Assembly (NCBI GenBank): GCA_024638165.1
Contig: JAHEKV010000004.1
Coordinates: forward strand, 224,703-288,702
Source of the DNA: Flavobacteriaceae bacterium
GTDB lineage: Bacteria; Bacteroidota; Bacteroidia; Flavobacteriales; Flavobacteriaceae
DNA: 64,000 nucleotides
Direction of reading: 5' to 3'
Shown: one piece after another, positions 29,307 to 37,219 of the stretch
Numbering within the stretch: the first letter of the stretch is position 1
Layout: every line of letters begins with the position of its first letter
Translations under genes and position numbers: made by a program
The notes under the pieces: generated by a model
What the model was told of the DNA's origin: nothing
Seen by the model: the letters and a program-made list of their open reading frames with translations, nothing else
Databases searched by the model: none

Positions 29307-30068
29307 TTACCTTTTCAAGATAGAACGAAATCGTTCGTAGGAATTTTGTAAAGAAGGCCTAAGGCTTATAATAATGGTATCGTTATTTGCGGTAGGTGTA
29401 AGTTTTATTCGGTTTTGTTCTAGATCGAATTTCTTAGAGAAAACTTCATAAAACCTTGGAGCTAATAACTCGTTATCAATAGTCACAGAGTCAATGATAA
29501 CCGGTTGAAAAGCACCACGAATCACTAGTTCTAAATCGGTGATGGCACGAAGGGCAGAGTCGATACGTATTAATTTAGGATCTAGGTGTAAAGAATCTTT
29601 AAGTGCATATTCCAACGCAGAAAAGGAGACCTCTACACGCCCTCTGTTAATCAACATCCCATTCGCTTTGGTAACCACGGGAGCTAATTGCTTTACGGTT
29701 TCGATGAGTGTTGAGTCTTCTTCAATGATCCATTGTCTTAAGGCTTGATCTTGTTTTTCTAAAACGCGCATACTTTCGATTTGATCCCCTATGCTAATGA
29801 TGTTACTTACCGATTGACTTGTAAAATTGCTCAATCGTTTCATCAAAGCAGAATTCGTGGTCTTAAGATTTTCAATCTCAAAGAGGTACGTTTGTTTCAA
29901 GGTTTCTTCTGCTACTAGTGATTTTTTTAATCGGCTAATCTCATCTTCCTTTCTTCCTACTAACTCATTAAGGGCCTTCAAGTCTTCTATCAGATCAGCT
30001 TTTTTTTGGGCCACGACCATGCTGCTGGTTGCCGATAGAAGTAAGAAAAAAACTAGGGTTAATCGCAT
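29307..30068 (-). CDS. Exported coiled-coil protein of unknown function
   Basis: I do not recognise this 253-residue protein. It has a signal peptide (MRLTLVFFLLLSATSSMVVAQ, probable cut after VVA). A strongly heptad-like segment follows (about 22-85, rich in Leu/Lys/Glu, e.g. LIEDLKALNELVGRKEDEI and ETLKQTYLFEIENLKTTN), then a smaller mixed domain ending IISLRPSLQNSYERFRSILKR. It is presumably periplasmic or surface-bound and oligomeric. It starts one base after the stop of the M20 peptidase gene and is followed 32 bases later by recG, so it is an operon member with no obvious functional link to either. Confidence 0.7.
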   Translation of the reverse strand: MRLTLVFFLLLSATSSMVVAQKKADLIEDLKALNELVGRKEDEISRLKKSLVAEETLKQTYLFEIENLKTTNSALMKRLSNFTSQSVSNIISIGDQIESMRVLEKQDQALRQWIIEEDSTLIETVKQLAPVVTKANGMLINRGRVEVSFSALEYALKDSLHLDPKLIRIDSALRAITDLELVIRGAFQPVIIDSVTIDNELLAPRFYEVFSKKFDLEQNRIKLTPTANNDTIIISLRPSLQNSYERFRSILKR

Positions 30069-30069
30069 A

Positions 30070-31350
30070 TTATTGGTTTAAGTAATCCATACTCATTTGA
30101 GTAAGCACTTTCACACCGTGAATTAATCCGTCCTCATCGATAAAAAAATCAGGAGTATGGTGTGGGAATGGAGTTTCATTGCCCGGAGTCATACCTCCTA
30201 AAAAGAAATAAAATCCAGGGACCTCTCTAGAGAAGTATGAAAAATCTTCGGCTCCAGTAGTTGCTTTGGTAAGTAATACATTTTCTTTACCTAGTGCCTT
30301 CTCCATGGATGGTAACATCTGTGCTACAAGATCAGGATCATTGAAAGTAATGTCAGTTGATTCTGAAATTGAAACCTCTGCAGTTCCTCCGTAGGCTTCG
30401 GCGATGGTAGGAATCATTTCGTGCATTCTCTTTTCAATATGATCTCTCATATCGTAATCTAACGTGCGTATGGTTCCAATAAGTTCTGCTGATTCAGGAA
30501 TAATATTAAATCGCACTCCACTTTTAATTTTACCTACAGATATTACAGCGGCTTCGTTAAGTAGGTTTGATTCACGACTAATAATAGATTGAATTCCGTC
30601 GATGATTTTCGAGGAGATATAAACTGGGTCAACCCCTGACCAAGGTTGAGAGCCGTGAGTTTGTTTTCCGTTAACGGTAATTACAAACCGTTGAGCCGAG
30701 GCCATAATACCTCCAGTTTTGTAACGAACTTGACCAACTGGTGTTGCTGAATTGATGTGTAGTCCGAAAATAGCATCTACATCAGGGTTTTTTAGAACAC
30801 CTTCTTCAACCATTAATAACGCTCCACCTTTTTCTCCTGGTGGTGGTCCTTCTTCAGCAGGTTGAAAAATAAACTTTATTGTTCCAGCAACTTGATCTTT
30901 GTTCTTAGCAAGTATTTCTGCTACACCCATTAAGATTGCAGTATGCGTGTCATGGCCACAGGCATGCATAACACCAGTGGTTTCACCTAGAAATTCAGTT
31001 ACAACCTCTGACTTGAATGAAAGGTCATTTCTTTCGGTAACTGGCAGTGCATCGATATCGGCTCTTAAGCCTAAAGCTTTTCCTGGTTTATCACCTTTTA
31101 AAATTCCAACAACACCTGTAATTCCAACTCCAGTTTGAACCTCTAGTCCTAATTTACGAAGATGTTTTTCTATGTAGGCAGCAGTTTTGAATTCACGATT
31201 TCCGAGCTCTGGGTTTTCATGAAAATGTCTTCGCCATTCAATTACTTTTTCGTTGATATTAGAATAGGTTTTTTCGCTTATGGATTGAGCTTGTATTGTA
31301 GAAAATACAAGTACGAAAGCCACAAAAAGGGAATTAGATAATGATTTCAT
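30070..31350 (-). CDS. Exported M20D-family amidohydrolase
   Basis: A 426-residue zinc metallopeptidase of the M20 family, amidohydrolase type (hippurate, N-acyl amino acid or IAA-amino acid hydrolase relatives). A signal peptide is present (MKSLSNSLFVAFVLVFSTIQAQ). Metal and catalytic motifs: LRADIDALPV, MHACGHDTHTAILMG, FIFQPAEEGPPPGEKGG and the late TTGAEDFSYFSREVPG with HHTPDFFIDED. The dimerisation/lid domain sits in the middle (about 200-320). Expected role: cleavage of N-acyl amino acids or short peptides in the periplasm; the exact substrate is unknown. First gene of the M20-coiled coil-recG run. Confidence 0.93.
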   Translation of the reverse strand: MKSLSNSLFVAFVLVFSTIQAQSISEKTYSNINEKVIEWRRHFHENPELGNREFKTAAYIEKHLRKLGLEVQTGVGITGVVGILKGDKPGKALGLRADIDALPVTERNDLSFKSEVVTEFLGETTGVMHACGHDTHTAILMGVAEILAKNKDQVAGTIKFIFQPAEEGPPPGEKGGALLMVEEGVLKNPDVDAIFGLHINSATPVGQVRYKTGGIMASAQRFVITVNGKQTHGSQPWSGVDPVYISSKIIDGIQSIISRESNLLNEAAVISVGKIKSGVRFNIIPESAELIGTIRTLDYDMRDHIEKRMHEMIPTIAEAYGGTAEVSISESTDITFNDPDLVAQMLPSMEKALGKENVLLTKATTGAEDFSYFSREVPGFYFFLGGMTPGNETPFPHHTPDFFIDEDGLIHGVKVLTQMSMDYLNQ

Positions 31351-31441
31351 TCTTTGGTTTTAAAAGATGTTACTAAATATATGAACTTAGATTCTCTGAC
31401 CCATAAAGAATTCAATAAATTCGAAGTTTAAAGTTTGATTC

Positions 31442-33763
31442 ATGTCGTATTTAGAGGAACTTAATGATGCTCAACGCAGTGCCGTTTTACACAAAGACGG
31501 GCCTTCTATGGTTATCGCTGGTGCGGGCTCAGGAAAAACTCGCGTACTCACTTATCGAATTGCTCACCTGATTCACGGCGGAGTTGACCCATTCAATATT
31601 CTCGCACTGACCTTTACCAATAAGGCGGCAAGAGAGATGAAAACGAGAATTTCGAAGATTGTAGGTGATAACCAGGCGAAGAATCTATGGATGGGTACGT
31701 TTCACTCGGTCTTTGCAAAGCTATTGCGTTTCGAAGGTCATCACCTGGGATTTCCTTCTAATTTCACGATTTACGACACTCAAGATTCTCAAAGACTTAT
31801 TAGTTCCATTATTAAAGAAATGGGGCTCGATAAAGACATCTATAAATACAAACAAATCCAGCAGCGTATATCTGCTTTTAAAAACAGCTTAATTACCGTT
31901 AAGGCTTATTACAACAATCCTGAATTACAAGAAGCGGATGCAATCGCTCGTAAACCTCGTATGGGAGAAATCTATAATGAGTATGTCAATCGGTTATTCA
32001 AGGCAGGAGCGATGGACTTTGATGATTTACTATTACGTACGAATGAACTTCTCAACCGTTTCCCTGAGGTGTTAGTTAGGTATCAGGAGCGATTTAAGTA
32101 TATACTTGTGGATGAGTACCAAGATACTAATCACTCACAATATTTGATCGTAAAGGCCTTATCTGATCGATATCAAAATATTTGCGTGGTGGGAGACGAT
32201 GCACAAAGTATTTATTCTTTTAGAGGAGCGAATATCAGTAACATACTTAATTTTCAACGTGATTATGATCAGGTAGCCGTTTTTCGATTAGAGCAGAATT
32301 ATCGATCAACGAACACTATTGTTCGAGCGGCGAACTCGGTGATTTCCAAAAATAAGGATCAAATTGAAAAGCAAGTTTGGACAGACAACCCAGACGGAGA
32401 TAAAATAATCGTTCATCGAAGCGCTACGGATGCAGATGAAGGGAGATATGTTGCTAGTACCTTATTCGAATGGAAACTTAATAATCAATTGAAAAACGGG
32501 GACTTTGCGGTTCTGTACCGAACCAACTCTCAGTCAAGAGCCATAGAGGATGCGCTTCGAAAGCGTGACATTCCCTACAGAATATATGGCGGACTTTCCT
32601 TTTATCAGCGAAAAGAGATTAAAGACGTTCTTGCTTATTTACGCCTAGTAATTAATCCCAAAGATGAAGAAGCGCTAATGCGGGTAATTAATTATCCAAC
32701 CCGTGGTATCGGACAAACGACTCTTGATAAGCTAGTCGTTGCCGCGAAGGAAACGGGAATGAGTATATTCGAATTACTTTCTCCTGAAAACCGCTCCTCA
32801 CTTAAAATCAATGCTAGTACCTCAAATCGACTAGAGGACTTCGCGACAATGATAAGAAGTTTTCAGATTTTGGCTGAGAGTGCAGATGCCTTTACCCTTA
32901 CCGAGCATGTGATCAAGAAGTCAGGTTTAGTACTTGAGATGAAAAAAGACGGAACTCCTGAAGGCATTGCTCGACTTGAAAATATGGAAGAGCTTCTAAA
33001 TGGTATTCAAGATTTCGTAGAAGGCCAGCGAGAAATAGACGAAGCTACCGGTTCAATCGCTGAATTTTTAGAGGATGTGGCTTTAGCTACCGATTTAGAC
33101 AAAGAGGTAGGGGATGATGATCGCGTAGCACTGATGACGATTCACCTTGCTAAAGGTTTAGAATTCCCCTATGTTTTTATTGTTGGAATGGAAGAGGATT
33201 TATTTCCTTCTGCAATGAGTATGAATACACGAGCTGAACTAGAAGAGGAGCGAAGACTTTTCTATGTCGCACTTACGCGTGCTGAAAAACAAGCCGTATT
33301 GACTTATACCATCAATAGATACCGATGGGGTAAACTTATAGATGCTGAGCCTAGTCGATTTATTGAAGAAATTGACGAGCAATATCTAGATAATCAGGTT
33401 GTTGATTTTAGAAGAAATTTCAGTCCCTATCTCGATACGAGCTTATTTGGAGAGGTAGATCATTCAAAATTACGGACAGTGAAACCGAAGGCAGGAACCC
33501 CTCCTTCTATTGGTAGGCCAACAGAAAAACAACTTCAAAAGCTTAGAAAAATAAAACCAGCTTCGGTACAACCGGTTGCAGAATCTGCAACACTTTACGC
33601 TGATTTGAGTGTTGGGGCAAAAGTGAATCACGAGCGATTTGGAACGGGTGTAGTTCAAAGTATCGAAGGGATCGGGGTAAATAAAAAGGCAGAGATCAAG
33701 TTTGAATCTGGTGGAATTAAAAAGCTTCTATTGAAGTTCGCAAAACTTCAAATCATCAAATAA
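31442..33763 (+). CDS. pcrA: UvrD/PcrA-type superfamily 1 DNA helicase
   Basis: A 773-residue 3'-5' helicase of the UvrD/PcrA group, used in nucleotide excision repair, mismatch repair or replication restart. Motifs in order: LNDAQRSAVLH (Q motif), GAGSGKTRVLTYR (residues 27-39), LALTFTNKAAREMKTRI, ILVDEYQDTNHSQ, VVGDDAQSIYSFRGA, FRLEQNYRST, LMTIHLAKGLEFPYVF and FYVALTRAEKQAVLTY. The C-terminus carries a tudor-like PcrA tail (GAKVNHERFGTGVVQSIEG) known in PcrA to bind RNA polymerase. It is a single gene facing ompA with a shared terminator. Confidence 0.95.
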   Translation: MSYLEELNDAQRSAVLHKDGPSMVIAGAGSGKTRVLTYRIAHLIHGGVDPFNILALTFTNKAAREMKTRISKIVGDNQAKNLWMGTFHSVFAKLLRFEGHHLGFPSNFTIYDTQDSQRLISSIIKEMGLDKDIYKYKQIQQRISAFKNSLITVKAYYNNPELQEADAIARKPRMGEIYNEYVNRLFKAGAMDFDDLLLRTNELLNRFPEVLVRYQERFKYILVDEYQDTNHSQYLIVKALSDRYQNICVVGDDAQSIYSFRGANISNILNFQRDYDQVAVFRLEQNYRSTNTIVRAANSVISKNKDQIEKQVWTDNPDGDKIIVHRSATDADEGRYVASTLFEWKLNNQLKNGDFAVLYRTNSQSRAIEDALRKRDIPYRIYGGLSFYQRKEIKDVLAYLRLVINPKDEEALMRVINYPTRGIGQTTLDKLVVAAKETGMSIFELLSPENRSSLKINASTSNRLEDFATMIRSFQILAESADAFTLTEHVIKKSGLVLEMKKDGTPEGIARLENMEELLNGIQDFVEGQREIDEATGSIAEFLEDVALATDLDKEVGDDDRVALMTIHLAKGLEFPYVFIVGMEEDLFPSAMSMNTRAELEEERRLFYVALTRAEKQAVLTYTINRYRWGKLIDAEPSRFIEEIDEQYLDNQVVDFRRNFSPYLDTSLFGEVDHSKLRTVKPKAGTPPSIGRPTEKQLQKLRKIKPASVQPVAESATLYADLSVGAKVNHERFGTGVVQSIEGIGVNKKAEIKFESGGIKKLLLKFAKLQIIK

Positions 33764-33791
33764 AAAAAAGGCCTCATATGAGGCCCTTTTA
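33762..33791. terminator. Bidirectional terminator between pcrA and ompA-like genes
   Basis: A perfect palindrome GGCCTCATATGAGGCC (33770-33785), preceded by eight A and followed by TTTT, so it can end transcripts from both sides. Confidence 0.85.
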
Positions 33792-33814
33792 ATTTCTATC
33801 GATCTTATTCTCGA

Positions 33815-34678
33815 TTATTGAATAGATGGGCTTTTCATTCCCTCTTCAATCATATCATAGAACTGATCTAATTTCGGAAGTACAACAATTCGTGTACGAC
33901 GATTCTTTGCACGATTTGCAGCGCTGTTATTCTCCACTAGTGGGGCGTAGTAACTGCGACCTGCAGCGGTCATTCTTTTTGGATCTACCTTAAACTCGTT
34001 TTGAAGAACACGTACAATGGCAGTGGCTCTTTTCACCGATAAATCCCAGTTATCTTTAATCTCCGCATTGGTTTTAAAAGGAACATTGTCGGTATGTCCT
34101 TCAACCATAAATTCGAAATCAGGCTTAGCATTAACCACTTTAGCTACTTTTCCAAGAACTTGTTTCGCTTGTTCTGATACTACATAGCTTCCACTTCTAA
34201 AAAGTAGCTTGTCAGCAATTGAGACAAAAACAACTCCTTTTTCAACGTTAACCTCAATGTCGGTATCGTTAAGGTTTCCTAAAGCTCCTTTTAAGCTGGC
34301 TACTAGGGCAAGATTAACCGAATCTCTTCGTGTTATTGCGTCTTGCAGTCTTGTGATCGAAACTTCCTTCTCCTTAAGACTTTCTAATGTTTTTTCTAGA
34401 TTTTCAGCACCTTTTGAAGTAAGTGTGGTGAAGTCATCCATGTTGTTGATGAGCTCTTGGTTGTTTGAACGCAAGAAATCATTTTGACTAGAAAGTGCTT
34501 TAACTTGAGCTTCATACTTGCTGATCTCAGTAGCATAATCATTCATGGTTCTTGTGGTTGTAGCAAGATCGTTTTTGGCGTTGTACAATTCTGAAGAAAC
34601 GGTTTTGAACTTCTTTGAAGAAACACAAGAGCCTAAGGTTAGTGCTACAAGTGCTATAGGAATTAATTTAACTTTCAT
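33815..34678 (-). CDS. OmpA-family lipoprotein
   Basis: A 287-residue outer-membrane lipoprotein that anchors the envelope to peptidoglycan. The N-terminus MKVKLIPIALVALTLGSCVSS has a lipobox (LGSC). A coiled-coil stretch follows (about 20-125, with LYNAKNDLATTTRTMNDYATEIS). The C-terminal OmpA peptidoglycan-binding domain spans about 165-270, with LLFRSGSYVVSEQAKQVL, FMVEGHTDNVPF, NWDLSVKRATAIVRVL and NRAKNRRTRIVV holding the Asp and Arg that bind diaminopimelate. I chose the ATG at 34676-34678; an ATG two codons upstream is equally possible. The longer frame to 34828 would run into the next gene and is rejected. Confidence 0.92.
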   Translation of the reverse strand: MKVKLIPIALVALTLGSCVSSKKFKTVSSELYNAKNDLATTTRTMNDYATEISKYEAQVKALSSQNDFLRSNNQELINNMDDFTTLTSKGAENLEKTLESLKEKEVSITRLQDAITRRDSVNLALVASLKGALGNLNDTDIEVNVEKGVVFVSIADKLLFRSGSYVVSEQAKQVLGKVAKVVNAKPDFEFMVEGHTDNVPFKTNAEIKDNWDLSVKRATAIVRVLQNEFKVDPKRMTAAGRSYYAPLVENNSAANRAKNRRTRIVVLPKLDQFYDMIEEGMKSPSIQ

Positions 34679-34719
34679 AATCATGTGTTGTTTTATACAA
34701 TACCAAATTAGCAAATAGT

Positions 34720-34734
34720 TTGCCAAACTGGCAA
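34720..34734. promoter_or_regulatory. Perfect 6-3-6 inverted repeat upstream of the OmpA-like gene
   Basis: TTGCCA-AAC-TGGCAA is a perfect dyad 42-56 bases upstream of the OmpA-like start codon, in the only non-coding gap on that side (34679-34757). It could be a regulator site; no regulator is identified. Confidence 0.35.
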
Positions 34735-34757
34735 TAAAGACCAGAAAGGATGTTGAA

Positions 34758-35741
34758 TTATTTCTTTTTGCCTTTGATGTAATGATCAAACACAATAGCT
34801 CTTCTAACTGGTTTAACGGTGGTATCAAATGAATTCGTTCGTTCTATCAAATAGGTTTGAAATCTGGAGTAAAATTCAAAATGAGCTTTTATAATGGCTA
34901 TTGTGTGCTTCGGTTTACCTTGAATTAGAAAGAATAAACCTGCTACACCGTCAAGAATCAGTCTAGCTCCGATAACGAACCAAAGAAGTTTATTCTCCGA
35001 ATTTTTAACAACATTAAGTAGGGAATTTCTAAAGTTCAGTTGCGTTTTGAAGGGATTCGCATTAGACAACGTTGAACCCCCTAAATGAAATACTTTGCTT
35101 TTTGAAGTATACCAAACCTGATAACCCATACGTTGAGCCCTCCAACACAGATCTATTTCTTCTTGGTGAGCAAAATAGCGATCATCAAATCCTCCTAGTT
35201 CTTTGAAGAGTTCATTTCTAATGAAAAGACAAGCTCCTGTTGCCCAAAAAACGGGGATTTCATCATCGTATTGACCATGATCTTTTTCAATATGAGAAAA
35301 TAGCCTCCCTCTACAATAGGGATACCCTAAATAGTCTATAAAACCACCTGCGGCACCGGCGTATTCAAAAAATTCTGGATTTTTTTCATCAAGAATTTTT
35401 GGTTGTACAATACCTATCTTGGGATTTTTAAAAAGATCATTGATCGGTTCAATCCAGTTTCCTTCAACGCGAACATCAGAATTTAATAAACACAGAATAG
35501 ACTCATTAACTGATTTTAAACCTTCATTATAACCTCCGGCAAAACCAAAGTTTTTATCCAGTGCTATAACTTGTACCTCTTTAAATTCTGAGTAGAGGGT
35601 TTCAACGGAGTTATCGGTTGAACCGTTGTCGATGACATAGATACGTGCTTCAGCACTATGTTCTATTACACTAGGCAGAAATCGTTTAAGAAGTTCACTG
35701 CCATTCCAATTAAGTATTACAATAGCTATATCAGTACTCAT
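34758..35741 (-). CDS. Family 2 glycosyltransferase
   Basis: A 327-residue GT-A fold glycosyltransferase (GT2, rhamnosyltransferase-like). Visible: TDIAIVILNWNGSELLKRFLP at the start, VIDNGSTDNS, ALDKNFGFAGGYNEGL (typical of WbbL-like enzymes), CLLNSDVRVE as the DxD-like site, and ATGACLFIRNELFKELGGFDDRYFAHQEEIDLCWRAQRMGY holding the acceptor/base region. A hydrophobic helix near residues 245-270 may touch the membrane. It probably adds a sugar to a cell-surface polysaccharide or lipid-linked glycan. Its ATG overlaps the stop of the upstream HsdR-N gene (ATGA-type, four bases), so the two are translationally coupled. Confidence 0.92.
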   Translation of the reverse strand: MSTDIAIVILNWNGSELLKRFLPSVIEHSAEARIYVIDNGSTDNSVETLYSEFKEVQVIALDKNFGFAGGYNEGLKSVNESILCLLNSDVRVEGNWIEPINDLFKNPKIGIVQPKILDEKNPEFFEYAGAAGGFIDYLGYPYCRGRLFSHIEKDHGQYDDEIPVFWATGACLFIRNELFKELGGFDDRYFAHQEEIDLCWRAQRMGYQVWYTSKSKVFHLGGSTLSNANPFKTQLNFRNSLLNVVKNSENKLLWFVIGARLILDGVAGLFFLIQGKPKHTIAIIKAHFEFYSRFQTYLIERTNSFDTTVKPVRRAIVFDHYIKGKKK

Positions 35742-36196
35742 CTACCTTTAAATTCATTGATTGAAGATAGCCAAGTGTAGCTTTTATCTTCTCGGTTAAC
35801 TTGAGCTAGCTGATGTGTCAAACCATTCGTTATGAATAAGTAATCGGGTTGAAGAACTTCACAATACCTTAAACTCTGATGAATTGCTTTTTGATCAAGG
35901 ACAACCGTTGGAGCTTTACACTCAGCTAATAAATGAACGCACCCGTCTGGTTTAAAAACAGCTAAGTCAAATCTAGAGTTAATTTGACCAGTGGTGACTT
36001 TATGTTCGACCTTCATGAGATTTTCAGAGATATTCCATTGATCAATTAAAAAGTGAATGAGATGTTGACGAACCCATTCTTCAGGCTGTAGTAAAACAAA
36101 TTTTTTACGGATAATATCAAAGATGACCCATCCCTTTTCGGTATTTTTAGCCTTGAATGAATAAGGTGGAAATTGAAGTTTCGGTAATGAATGCAT
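35738..36196 (-). CDS. Stand-alone HsdR N-terminal (PD-(D/E)xK) domain protein
   Basis: A 152-residue protein that consists of little more than the nuclease-like N-terminal domain of type I restriction HsdR subunits. Motifs: FVLLQPEEWVRQHLIHFLI, then RFDLAVFKPDGCVHLLAECKAP, where the Asp and the ExK (ECK) form a PD-(D/E)xK core, and QSLRYCEVLQPDYLFITNG. There is no helicase domain, HsdM or HsdS nearby, so it is not a restriction system. I recall such genes next to holA in many Bacteroidota, but no function is known to me. The ATG at 36194-36196 was preferred; the frame extends to 36256 but would overlap holA. It is divergent from holA with 19 bases between starts. Confidence 0.85.
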   Translation of the reverse strand: MHSLPKLQFPPYSFKAKNTEKGWVIFDIIRKKFVLLQPEEWVRQHLIHFLIDQWNISENLMKVEHKVTTGQINSRFDLAVFKPDGCVHLLAECKAPTVVLDQKAIHQSLRYCEVLQPDYLFITNGLTHQLAQVNREDKSYTWLSSINEFKGR

Positions 36197-36215
36197 CTCA
36201 CACAAAAATACTACA

Positions 36216-37217
36216 ATGAGCAGTTTTGAATCGATTAAATCGGCCATTTCGAGCAAGAATTATCCTGCGGTAGCTGTTTTGTATGGTGAGGAGCCTTATT
36301 TCATGAAGGAGCTAGCGAAACGATTCGAAAATAGTGTGGTCCCAGAGGAGGCAAAGGATTTCAATCAACATATCCTTTATGGAAAGGATACTTCAATGGG
36401 AGAGGTGATTCAAAGGGCTCGTGCACTTCCTATGTTTTCTGATCAAACACTTGTATTGGTTCGAGAGGCTCAACATCTTTCTAAACAATTAGGAGAGCTT
36501 GAGAGTTATTTAGAAAATCCAAACCCTGCTTCTGTAATCGTTCTTGTGATGCATCAGAAATCATTAGACAGAAGACTGAAAGTGGTAAAAAGAATTGAAA
36601 AAGAGCAGTTGCTTTTTGAGAGTAAGCCTATTTACGAAAATAAAGTAGGGATATTCTTAGACGAACTGTTGCGTAATAAAGGCGTAGAACTATCGAATAA
36701 GGCCAAACAATTACTGCTATTTAGCATAAGCACAGATCTTTCTAGATACGAACGTGAAATTGATAAGTTAATCATTGCTGATCCTAACACTAAAAGTTTT
36801 GATGATACCCATATTGAACGCCATGTAGGTATCAATCGGCAATACAATATATTTGAACTTACTAAGGCGCTAAGTGAGGGCAATCGTAAAAGAAGTGCCT
36901 CAATATTAGGATACTTTGCTAAGAACACTAAAGATCACCCACCCATTGCGACTTTAGCTGTATTGTATCCTTTTTTTACAAAAGTCTTTCGTCTTCATAC
37001 TCTGAGTAACCCAAAAGATGCCCCGAAGGCATTGGGGATCTCTCCCTATTTTTTATCCGAGTACCAATCTGCCGCGAGAAATTTTCCTATGAAACGATTG
37101 ACAAAGATTGTTAGCTCTTTACGAGAACTTGATTTGAAGTGCAAAGGAGTAGGAGGGGCTCCTGGTTTAAACGACCAGCAGATCTATCAGGATTTAGCGA
37201 TGTATTTGCTAGGATAA
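36216..37217 (+). CDS. holA: DNA polymerase III delta subunit
   Basis: A 333-residue clamp-loader subunit that opens the sliding clamp. It shows the HolA pattern: NYPAVAVLYGEEPYFMKELAKRFE at the start, FNQHILYGKDTSMGEVIQRARALPMFSDQTLVLVREA, and ASVIVLVMHQKSLDRRLKVVKRIEK. The helical region DLSRYEREIDKLI and the collar domain (about 215-333, with FELTKALSEGNRKRSASILGYF) follow. The length is normal. The start region is divergent from the HsdR-N gene; only 19 bases separate them, so both promoters must reach into coding DNA. It converges on the E1 gene with a two-base gap. Confidence 0.93.
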   Translation: MSSFESIKSAISSKNYPAVAVLYGEEPYFMKELAKRFENSVVPEEAKDFNQHILYGKDTSMGEVIQRARALPMFSDQTLVLVREAQHLSKQLGELESYLENPNPASVIVLVMHQKSLDRRLKVVKRIEKEQLLFESKPIYENKVGIFLDELLRNKGVELSNKAKQLLLFSISTDLSRYEREIDKLIIADPNTKSFDDTHIERHVGINRQYNIFELTKALSEGNRKRSASILGYFAKNTKDHPPIATLAVLYPFFTKVFRLHTLSNPKDAPKALGISPYFLSEYQSAARNFPMKRLTKIVSSLRELDLKCKGVGGAPGLNDQQIYQDLAMYLLG

Positions 37218-37219
37218 AC

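Noticed and set aside
34679-34828. N-terminal extension of the OmpA-like protein to 34828
   Set aside because: It would place about 50 residues before a perfect lipoprotein signal and overlap the glycosyltransferase gene.
35738-36196. Possible type I restriction system
   Set aside because: Only the HsdR N-terminal domain is present, with no helicase domain, HsdM or HsdS in the window.
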